In this document: positions 22,201 through 34,200 of the stretch, in pieces
How the letters are laid out: every line of letters begins with the position of its first letter
How positions within the stretch are numbered: position 1 is the stretch's first letter
Source: Branchiostoma floridae
Lineage: Eukaryota; Chordata; Leptocardii; Amphioxiformes; Branchiostomatidae
Assembly (NCBI RefSeq): GCF_000003815.2
Contig: NC_049988.1
Location: 11,304,657 to 11,368,656, forward strand
Direction of reading: 5' to 3'
Length of the DNA stretch: 64,000 nucleotides
The notes under the pieces: model-generated
The model's input: only the letters and a program-made list of their open reading frames with translations
The model's database searches: none
What the model was told of the DNA's origin: nothing
Made by a program: the position numbers and the translations under genes

Positions 22201-25200
22201 GTTTTTTGTGCTACCTTTCTCATACAGGATGCATTCACGCGGACTTTCGTGCAGCACTACTCTCGCGTCTCGGTGGTGCTGGTAAAGGCGAGCGACGCGG
22301 ACACCATGTCGAACCGCGTGGTGCACATCAGCGTGCAGCTGTTCAGTAATGAGGACCTGACACGGCAAATGGTGGAGACGCACCAGCTACTGGAGATTGT
22401 GTTAGCCGCGCTCGTACACATGATGGAGAATATACAGATACAGAGCGCATTACATGGTATGTACACATGATGGAGAATATACAGATACAGAGCGCATTAC
22501 ATGGTATGTTTGCACCTTTCATTTTATAACTGTCAAGTTAGTCAAGTCAAAGTCCTTCCCATGCCTGATGGTACATGGGGCAGCGCCCATCTCTGTTTCA
22601 GTAGCCTGGGCCACACAACTTTGTGCAATCACTACAGCAGGGGGCTAGTCCACTGGTAGTAGCGTGTGTTCAACTTCCATATTCTTTCCCGAATGCTGAG
22701 TGTTAAGCAGAGAAAGCAGCACATACCAGTCATTGGTATGACTCGGCCGGGGATCTCACGATGTACCAAATGCAAGGCAAACACTCTACCCACTCAGCTA
22801 TTGCACTGGAACTATTTCATAACAGTAACCTGCCATTTTCTGTATATACACTGCTGGTCATTCTTGTCCTCTTTGGCCTTATTAGTATGCAATGTTGTCA
22901 GTAATAGGAAGGTTATGGTCTCTCACATACAAGTTACAGTATTGCCCCTCTCTCCCTTTTGCTGTAAAAAGATCCAGAATAGATTGACTGTAGATATTGT
23001 TCAATGAAGTAAGAGTATATAAAGTCTTGCTTTATTTTCTTTCCCCAGATCCTGATCACAACTTCCACATGGTGGTGAACTGTTCCTCCTCCACGCTGAA
23101 GGACCACCGCTATTGGCCGCTCGTCAGTGACCTCATCAACATCCTGTCCCACCGGTCCACAGCGGCCATGTTCATGTCCAACTCCTCCCTCCTCAGCATG
23201 TGGGCGGAGTTTGTTTCACTCTTCACGGGTGAGTGACACATCAGTGGACCAATCCTGTATCCATGCCCACCCTTGGGCACTTTGCTTAAGTTGACAGATA
23301 TTATGAGATAAGATGGCAGATGCACTCACTTACAGTCTTCCTCTTCATGGTTTAATTGCTAATTTTTAGTGACATAGCTTTTGCTGCTCCCTTTGTGACA
23401 GAGATGTGCCCTATTTGACAGAGACTGCCATTCTCTGTTTAGTCGTAGTCAAAGCTGTAGGGCTAATATCCATTAGGATTTTACCATGGTCAATATTGAC
23501 CAAAGGAGGCCAAATGAGCTTTTGCTGCTAATTTCATAGTCATTGGTACAGATGTCAATAATTATGCACTCAATAAGTGTTAATTTTGAATTGTGAAATC
23601 CTTTTTTTCTTGTTTCAGGTATGAACTTGAATGTGCGGGAGTTGGAGCATCATGTGGAGTTTGAGCCCAACACTTACTACGCCGCCTTTTCAGCAGAACT
23701 GGAAGCCTGTGCCTCCCCCATGTGGACCCTTGTGGGACACTGCAAACAGAAGGTATTCTGATGTCCCCAAGTTTAGCCCTCATTAGTCCATGAACATTCT
23801 TTCTTATATTGCTTCTTAATGCCAGCCATATACATGTAAGCTTAATATATGCTCATCATTTTCCAATACAAGAATTAGTGTATACTAAGCTGATTTGTGG
23901 CCCCATATCTTCTGCTAAGGATTTCGCGTTTAGCACTATTTTGCCCTGTCTCGGTATGCTTTCCTCAATCTGCAGTGTATATAACTATATTTCCAGATTT
24001 TTCCTCCAGTTTTAGTTCCTTTTTTTTCTTGTGCCTGGCCTCCCTACATGTACATTGTCTCTATTCAACATTGATGAAGTATGCTCATAATGTCTTGATA
24101 CAACCAACTTGAAGTTAATATTTGATGGTTTTACCTACTGATTGTTAAAACATAGGATGTAATTGATGTTCCTCTGTTGTGCAGAACACAGACCACCTGT
24201 GTAGGGCTGTCATAGACAGTTGCCTTACCACACTACAGGACTGGTTTGATGCCATCTGCTTTCAGGAGACGGTAAGAAGATTTGGGACTCTGACATTTGG
24301 TGCTTCAATTTGCTGGCTTCTACTGTAACTATGACAATGGAATGCAAGAGAATGAGTTAATGTGCAACTGTTTTATTTGGTTTATTGTACATAATATTTT
24401 GTTGCTATCTGACTAAAGATAGCTCATCAAAAGCATTTATAGAACAACAGGAAATAGTTATGTACCAAAGAAAAATGAAAACTAAGCAGTTGTTGCATAC
24501 CTATAGTAATGTTGTTGGTATTTAAGGGTGAATGGAGGTATTAAACCATGTTTTTTTATCTCTCCATCCTCCCAGCCGCCCCCTCTTCAGGTGTCTTTCC
24601 ACTTCCCACTGCACAGACACTTGGCAGTGTTCATCAGCCAGGTGGGTGGGAAGTACAGTATTTACCTGACAGTCTTAACGCTAGTTCTCCTTTATCCGCG
24701 GGGTAGCCTATATCCGTCGTTTAAAAATAAACAAGGTACTTAGGGATATCAAGTCGACTAACGTGGTTTCAAAGTTAAATTCAAACTACAGCATTTTAAA
24801 ATATTGCTGTTTGAAACCACAATCCTTCGATTTGATATCCCGAAATATATTGATTTAAAAACGACGGATAAAGGTTACCCCGCGGATAAAGGTGAACCAA
24901 CGTTACATGTCTTTTGTGATTGGAAAATTTGTATTGCCGAAAATTAGTTGTGATCAATATAGACCTACCAATATTGTAATGAAGTAAAATCTGCTGACTT
25001 GGAGTTCAGTAATGAGCTGAATATTCCTACATGTATTATTCATCATTCAATATATCAGTAGTGAAAACTTGTTTTTCAATACCGGTCCCACATGCCTACA
25101 TGTAGTTCACCATCTACATGTACATGAAATTTATTTTCTTCTTCCTACAGGCTGTGAGAAATGGTGCCATCAACATTGACACCATTTTGGGAGATCCAGA

Positions 25201-28200
25201 CTTCCTAGTCAAGCTGATGGCACATCCACTACAGATACAGGTGAACTGTTTTCCTCTGAAATAACATGAGAAAATGTAATACATATGTATAGATGATTAT
25301 TTCATGACAAGTGCATTTCAGTTAAAGGAGACCAGACAGAGGCACCNNNNNNNNNNNNNNNNNNNNNNNNNNNNNNNNNNNNNNNNNNNNNNNNNNNNNN
25401 NNNNNNNNNNNNNNNNNNNNNNNNNNNNNNNNNNNNNNNNNNNNNNNNNNNNNNNNNNNNNNNNNNNNNNNNNNNNNNNNNNNNNNNNNNNNNNNNNNNN
25501 ACATTGTTGTTTGATTGCTTATTTCCCCCTCTATGTGGTAAAGGCCACAAGCAGGCTTTTAGCTAGGATTTTATTTTATGGGGTATATAAAAAGTATTTC
25601 TTCATTGCTAGGTTGCCCTGTGTGAGATCCACAGCGGCATGTGGGTCAGGAACGGTCTTCAGATAAAAGGTCAGGCCATGACCTACGTGCAGTGTCACTT
25701 CTGCTGCTCCATGATTGACCTGGACATCTTCCTGCTGCAGGTGAACAATTCTGTCAATACTTGAACTAGTTTAACCGTAACACAATAATTGGACTCATCA
25801 AAATTTTCCACTGAACAGCACCAGTCTTTGTCAAGGAATGAGCAATCCACTGCTGCTGTGATGTGGCATTCCTTGACAAAAACTGGTGCTGTTCAGTGGA
25901 AAGTTTGGGTGAGTCCAATTTTTGTGTTAAATCAGTTTAACTAGTTCAAGAATGACTTTTACCAACACAGAAAAACTTTCAAGTTGAAGCCATGTTGGAT
26001 TTCCCAGGGTCATCTGGGAACATGTACCAAAACGAGGCTGCATTTGGGCATTCTCCTGTGTTGCATGTATTGCAGACAGAAGTATGCCCTAGGAAATCCA
26101 ACATGGCCGCTGTAAATGGGAAGAGGTGTATTTGCACAAAAATACCAACTACCAGTTCTAGGCTCATTTTGTTTGTTGAATCTGTGTATAGAGTCTTTTT
26201 TGTCAGTGTATCCACTTGCTGTATCAATCTGTTCATAGTCATTTGAATGCACTGTCGGTCAAGTGGCAGGCAATGAGTGGGAAGATAACTGACTTGTTAC
26301 AGTTGGTAGGGTTCAGAGATGGTAGAACTAGCTATAGCTGTAATCAAACATGACATACCTGGTCTACTACAGTAATAATAACAACTATTCTTTCACATGT
26401 TGGATTTCCCGGGATTGTATTGGATCACGTACCAAAACGAGGCAGAGGAAAACCAACATGGATACTTTAAATGGAAAGAGGTCTTTTTCCACAAATATAC
26501 CAACCAAGATTATTCAAGGCTCATTTGTTTGTTGACACCGTGAATGTCGTGAGTTTTTGTTGTCATTGGTGTATACTTGCTGTGTCAGTATGTGTTCATA
26601 GTTATTTGAATGCCCTGTCGGTCGAGTGGAAGGAAATGAGTGGGAAGATAACTGACTTGTTGCTGTGGCAGGAAGTAGAGTTCAGAGATGGTAGGACTAG
26701 CTATAGCTGTTACTCAAACATCACATACCAAGTCTACTACAGTAGTAATAACAACTTTTTTCTCACACTTCACAGCTTTGTACCTCCAGACTGGACCCAG
26801 ACTACTGTGTAAGAACTGTTCTGGAAAGGTAAAAATAATTTATTATATTTCTACCTTTGGTTGCAATAGTTTTGATGTTCAACTAAAAGCATATATCCAG
26901 ATCACAAAATGCATGTAAGCACCTAGAACCCTGTTGGGAATGAAAGCCACTGCACCACTGGATCCTGGTAGACTAGACAAGAATGTTGCGGCACGGCTAG
27001 AACACTGGCTCAGTTTGTATCCCCCTCTTCACTGTTCATAACCGGAGCTAACTTCCTGATCCAGACCGCCTCCTTTATCCAGAGTTTGTCTGTTTTCCTC
27101 TGTATTGATGACTCTAGCCCCCTATTACACAATTGTTTCTGTTGATATGGAAATGTTGGAAGGGAGTACTACCTTGGTTGTGTTTAAAAAAACCTTACAA
27201 ATGCTAGTTCACCTTTATCTGTTGGGTAACCTACATCCGTTGCTTTTAAAAACAGGGTATTTGGGGATATCACGTTGATGGACATTGTTTCAAATTGCAA
27301 TATTTTCAGGATATTAAAACTATCACCAGCCGACTTGAAGTGCTTAAATACACTGTTTTTAAAAAGCAACGGATATAGGTTACCCAACGGATAAAGGTGA
27401 ACTAGCATTATATGAGTAATTACCAACCTGATAAAATTATTTACGGATTGTTCCTCTATTTTCCCACATCTCAGATTTTCCGTGGATGAGTTCCTGTCGT
27501 TGGCCGTGGTGCCGTCGGCCCTCCCGATGAACCTTGACCAGGAGCTGTCCATGCTACAGGGGGCGCTGCTGCTACTCTGCACGCTGCAGTCCACACGGAC
27601 GCACCTCGGGCTGAACGAGCGCGACCTGCTTCGGCAGGAGATGGTGTCACAGCTGTGTATGAGTGACAGGACGCACAGCCAGCTCATGGACCTGGTATCC
27701 TTCAGTATATATAACACTAGGTAGCTTTATACTGTACAACACTTACAGCGACAGAACGCACAGCCAACTCATGGACCTCGTATCCTTCAGTAGGGATATA
27801 TAACACTAGATAGCTTTAAACTGTACAACACTTACAGCTTACACTTAAAACTTACATTACAGTGACAGAGCACACAGCCAGCTCATGGACCTGGTATCCT
27901 TCAGTAGGGATATATAACACTAGATAGCTTTAAACTGTACAACACTTACAGCTTACACTTAAAACTTACATTACAGTGACAGAGCACACAGCCAGCTCAT
28001 GGACCTGGTATCCTTCAGTAGGGATATATAACACCAGCTTTAAACTGTAGCTTTAAACTGTACAACACTTACAGCTTAAAAGCTTACACTTACAGTGACA
28101 GAGCACACAGCCAACTCATGGACCTAGTATCCTTCAGTAGGGACAGTTATCATCATCATCTTTGATACTGCTTAGCCCACAAAAAGGTTTATCAACAGCT

Positions 28201-31200
28201 GCGCAATGACCATGCATGTGCCTGTAAATCTGGTTTGTTACACCGCAGGACAGTTATACAGGTCATACACTGATACAGATACAATACAAATAGAAACAAA
28301 AGGCTTATTCATATTTTAGGTATTTGTTTATTTGACTTAGCATCAAATTCTTATTGATCCATTGACTTGCAAGGTGATTGAACTTCAAGTATTCACTGCT
28401 ATGATTTAATCTGCATTTTACAAGCTTACCCTTGCTGTTTATTAAACCTGCTTGATCTAGAGTTGGTTGTAGGGAGGGAGCAGGTTTTCTACATGCTTGT
28501 TTAATGGTATTCATGTTAAATGTTCTGAACTGTACATGTTCTGCATGGACTATTTTACCTTACGATAGCATGTAGGAAAGAGAACATACATGCATGCCAA
28601 CACACAGGAAAGTTTGAACCCTTAAGAAACACTTTCCTTAGCATCCCAAGATGCCGGAGAGGACAACCGGCAGCAACCAGATGAAGGACTTTGAGGCAGC
28701 CTTGAAGGAGGTAAGACTGTCAAAGACATCCCTAAAAAATTTCACTTTTTTTTTTTTATGAAGAAAAGATAGCGATCTTTTACATCAGATGGCAGGCCCA
28801 GTTCTCCTGCCTTCTCTGGTATCTCTATGTATGTCTGCAACTCTTCAACAAGTGTTCGTAATGAGTGTTAAACATTTCAGCAGACCTTTAGGATTGTAAA
28901 AAACCCTCTCTGTTTTAACTGTAGGTTGCAGACTTCAAAGCACCCAACTTTGAAGCAGGAGGAATGCAGCAGGGCACATACACACCTAAAGGTAACTGTA
29001 CTGTACATACATGGGAATAATGACTACAAGTCACCATAGGAATATAATACATTATTTATGTTTATTATTCATATCAGTACTGTGCACTATGTATTTTAAA
29101 AGGTCTCATTTATGTATCACTCCTAGTGAAGAAACAGCTGCACGAACTGCATGTGTTTTAGGTGGTGGGGAATTCCCTTTGGCAATTCCCTTTAGTAATT
29201 CCCTATAGCAATATTTTCCAAATATTACAGTTTGAAGCCACCATCTGTTGACTTAATATACCTAACTACTGTGTTTTTAAATGCAACGGATATACATGTA
29301 GGATACCCTGCGGATAAAGGTGAAGTAACGTTAAGGCTTTTCCCACCCATGTTCCAGCCTCCGTGTGGGAGCATGAGTTTGACCCTATCTTCATCCTGGT
29401 GAGAGCTGTGCACAGGAGAGACTTCCAGACTGCCATGGACAGATACACAACACAGTAAGCTGCAGACTGCCATGGACAGATACACAACACAGTAAGCTGT
29501 TATTCCTGTTATACTTCTGCTGTTTTGACTTCCTGAGCAGGAGCCTCAATAAGTGCCAAGCATTCACATCCAATTCTTCTGCATAGAGCCTCTCCCGAGG
29601 CCTATACAATATACCTTGTGGGGGGGGGGGGGGTGGCCGGGGGTCCTAACTGTCAGGAAATCAGAAATTCAGCTTTACCTAAAAGAAAACATTTAGGAAA
29701 TTCTCTGATTGGCTGACAGGAGGTTAGTGGCGACACCTACAAAAGTGGAAACNNNNNNNNNNNNNNNNNNNNNNNNNNNNNNNNNNNNNNNNNNNNNNNN
29801 NNNNNNNNNNNNNNNNNNNNNNNNNNNNNNNNNNNNNNNNNNNNNNNNNNNNNNNNNNNNNNNNNNNNNNNNNNNNNNNNNNNNNNNNNNNNNNNNNNNN
29901 NNNNNNNNNNNNNNNNNNNNNNNNNNNNNNNNNNNNNNNNNNNNNNNNNNNNNNNNNNNNNNNNNNNNNNNNNNNTGGGTGCCGCCCTATGCGCTGGCAT
30001 GGGAAGGACTTTGACTAGATTGTAAACAAAAGATTTAATTTACTGTTTTGTTTCTTCTTCAGTATGAAGCAGGCTGGGCTGATGGAAGGCAGCGAGTCCC
30101 CCTGGCCTCCGTTCCGCCAACTGCAGAAGGTCCTGCACACCTACCAGGGCATCAGGAAGATCCTCAACAGCAAGACCCTTCATGGCCTCCTCTTCTGTAT
30201 ACTCTGGAAGGTGGGAGGACCTTGTTAGATTACTTTAAATAGTTTTGGTCCCCCGCTAATGGAACAGTCCATGCATGCGGGGTGAGCCCTCGAGGACACA
30301 GTCTAGATGTGGTGGCTCATACTGAATACCCATGCCGTTCTATGTATGTGTGTCTCCAAGTGTTTACTTCCCTGAGTAAGGAAGGATAGAGACCAGTTAA
30401 CAAAGTACTTACCTTAATCTGTTTTTGAACATGAATTTCTCTATTTGTTACAGTTACCTTATGTACATGTATGCATAAACAAGTTTAATGACTGTCCTAC
30501 ATGGATACACAGAAAAAGTCTGAAATTTTTACAAAACAAACAAGATAAGGATCATAATCCTTGTGTATTTGATACCTTTTTGAATCATCAAAATGCAATT
30601 TTGGTCCTTTTTTACTACTAAGAAAAAACATCTTAAGTAACAACAGTTAGTTGACCAACAGTTTTCAGCACCAAGGAGAGGGACATGGTGGCATTTCTCA
30701 CAGTTCTGTGGTAGCAATAATTACTTATCAATTAGCAATATGCAACTTGATCAGTAACAAATATCACAGGCACAAGGACAAGGACATTCAGCACCAAGGA
30801 CAGTGACAGTCAAGTATGACTGCTGTTAGTACCACGGACAGGTACTGTGGGACTTATTCAGCATCATGGACAGGCATGCACAACAACTCTTCAGCACTGC
30901 AAATATAGCAAACAACCTCTTTGTATGTATTAATTTCCATGCTTGATTTTACTTTCCTAACCACTTTCCTCTCTTCCATCAGGCTTTGACTCTGTCCCAG
31001 TCCCTGCCTGAGCCCATTATCTATCTGTGTATCTACCTGTTGGACATGGCAGTGGACCCAATGTGCAACAAACCAGCTGCAGCTGCGGTATGTAACATCT
31101 GCTGTGCAGCCTTCATATTTAGTATGCCATGTATGGTTTGGTTTGACATTATCCATTGCCTGTAATTCTTTTTGAATAGAGGAAAAATGAAACTTGGTGT

Positions 31201-34200
31201 AAATGGTGATTCGGGTATTACAAGAAACCTGAAATGAAAACCAGTTGATTTTGTTTCTTTCAACCAGACTACTTGATTGAAAAATTTGGGGATGTGTTCA
31301 GAAAAGTTGTTTTCAACTAAGAGCTGGACATGAGGAAACTGATAGTTTGACATTAGTAGTATTTTAGTAGTGAAACAAATTTAATTACAAAGAAAGAAGA
31401 TTGATTTAAGAAAGTAATGATTTTGATTTTTTGGAGTTTAAGTTGGAAAATCCTTGAAGTTAAGTGTTTTATCTCACTGTGTAGAAGGAGGATGTGGCAG
31501 CATGTGTTCCAGACAAGAGATGGGAGCAGTGGTTCCCCTCCAGCAATATCCTCACGAACCTCAGGTAAACTGGAACTATGCACTTAGGTTGAGACATGTT
31601 TAATCATTAACATAAAAGAAACGTTCTGGTAGTGTTCTTTAGTTTATATTCTACTGTAGTGTCCTGGAGGAGTAATAGTAACAGTAACATGTTGAAATCA
31701 TCTTAATTTTTAGCTAATGTGAATATCACCATAACATCTTATGTGAAAATACCTCAAGCAGGGAAATATGATGTGATGAATGTGGTTTAGTCTGGAAATG
31801 GACATTACTAGAAAGCTAAGTCTAGTTCACAGAATCTGATAGATTTTAGATTTATTTTAATGGAATTTGGGAAACTTCCTTTCCTACAGACATGAGATCC
31901 AGTACATTTCAGTGCCCCTGCCTCAGCAAGAGTCTATGGAAGATCTGGAAGACATCCCAGAAGAGAACGAGGAAGACATGGATACAGCATCTCCCACTCC
32001 CAGCCGTCTCGGCTTCACCCTCGCGCCAAATGTCGTACGGGGCGGTAATGTCGTGGTAACCAGATCACGGGAAGGACAGACCAGAAAAAGTCCAGATGCC
32101 AGTACAGCAAGTAGTGAGTCTAGGGATCAGGGTTCAAGTAGCTGTGACGATACAAGTGGAAGCGAACCTATGGACACAACAAGTTCATCAAATGAGCTGA
32201 AAATAGAGGTAAAACAAAGCATACTGTCAATGTTGGTCAAGTTGCATGACAAGCTGTCAAAGGATACGGATCACTACCAACCACCAGAGACTTGGGAAGA
32301 TGCAGACTTGAAGTGGAGCAGAGGTTCGAGGAAACACAAGGCGCGCGACGGAGCGCATGTGATCGGCAGACTCCTGGACAGGATCGCAGCAACGTGTCAG
32401 GAAAACCTGGACAAGCTGAAGCAGTTGTGTTGTAAGACTACCCCCAAGAAATTCCACAGAAGGGCTTCAGACGGGGGTGACAGGGAAGAGAGGTAACTGT
32501 TCGTGTTTCAATAGAATGGCCAAATTATGAAGAAATTTTAGTTCATACAAATATAGATACTGTGTTGTGGTCACACCTGTCTTATATCCCACAGCGCTTT
32601 CGAATTATGGATTCACAGACTGAAAAATATTTCAATTAGTTGATCTTTTACATGAAATTATCGATGAAAGAAATGCTAATTGAAAAGGAAATCTATGCTG
32701 CTATCAGGCTGCTTTGACACATGTGCAGATTCTTGTATTCTTGTGCAAGACCACATGAAATATTGAATGTAATCGTAAGGCCACATGTACTATGTTGATT
32801 GTTCAGGAGAAGGAAGGCCCGTGACAAACAGGCCAAGCTGCTGGCAGAGTTTGCTGCCAAACAGAGAACCTTCCTGGAATCTACCAGCATGGATGGCAAG
32901 TCAAAAATCCTTCTCAAGTTCCATAAAAAACTGTGTGTCTGTCATGCTTTAAGATCCTTATACTGTAGTCAATAAGTAAAGTAAGTAAAGTAAAGAATGG
33001 ACACTTAAAGCACACTTCTCACTAAGTAAGAATTGATGACTTGTTGCTCACTACTAACAAAGAGATAATACAAAGTCTACTACAAGACTTAGTTGTCAAC
33101 TAGCAAAGCAAAGTATATAAAGGCCTCAACTAGTATATTTTTTTAATCTGTTGAGTACAAGATTTACTTCAATTTTTAACCATACTTCAGAACTGCTATT
33201 GATTGCTACTGGTAGATAATCTTGCAAAGCGCTGTTTGTAGTCAGTACAATAACAAGGAACTACATGCTAATAAGAATGTCTTAATTCTAACAACAGAAG
33301 ATGACTCAGGAGAGGGTGCATCAGCCGAGTCACCTGAGAAGGAGGTGGCCCAGGAGGAGGAGGTGTACGACTGTGTCATCTGTGGTCAGACTGACCCCTC
33401 CACTCCGGACAGGCCCATAGGGAGGGTGGTCCTGCTGCTGGCTTCTAGTGGTCAGTCCTGGCAATAGTTTTTGTATTTAACATATTTTAAACTTGCATAC
33501 TCTTAAATTCTGCAATGTAATTTAGTGTAAACTATGATAAAACTAGGTGTATGTTAATGCTAGTTTAATTGCAGTATGTGGTGTTATAGTTACAATATTT
33601 GTATACTCTAATGTTGTAAAACTATGATACCTTAAAATGTTATTATTTTTTTCATTAAGTAGAATATTGATTTGGCACAAATTAGATCTTTTTATTTGCT
33701 TCAAAAGTAATTCAATATCTGCATTTCTGAAGAAAATTTCTGGCTTTACAAAATGTATTTGGATGGAAAGTTGTAATGTTATGTCTGATTGGTTCTTTGT
33801 GTTTAGTGTTGGGACACAGAACCTCCAAAGATGAACCTCCGAGGCTCCCCTGCAGCGATGGAGCAACGTTGGATATGTTAAACTGTGGAAATACCTACGA
33901 CCTCAGACAGACAGTCATGCAGGATAACTTCCAAATGGTGAGGAAGCCTTACACAAATGTATCAAATGTTAGATGTACATTTACATCAATCAGATGTTAG
34001 AATTTAATCACTTGAAGACCTACCAATAGAAGAAAGACGAGAAAACATATTAACATATGAGTTTCCTGGAATACAACCAGCATCAGAATATACAAATGTA
34101 CATTATACATGTATAGACCCATGGCAGCAACATGCCTCAAGTCTATGTGATGATAAACTCCAGCCCTGTAGAGCAAATTAACATATAGTGCAGAAAACTG

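Noticed and set aside
22934-23325. Minus-strand ORFs opposite UBR3 exon 7
   Set aside because: Shadow frames of a conserved coding exon.
27661-28145. Regular repeats resembling a CRISPR array
   Set aside because: Units are exon 14 and intron copies of about 115 bp without unique spacers, in an animal gene.
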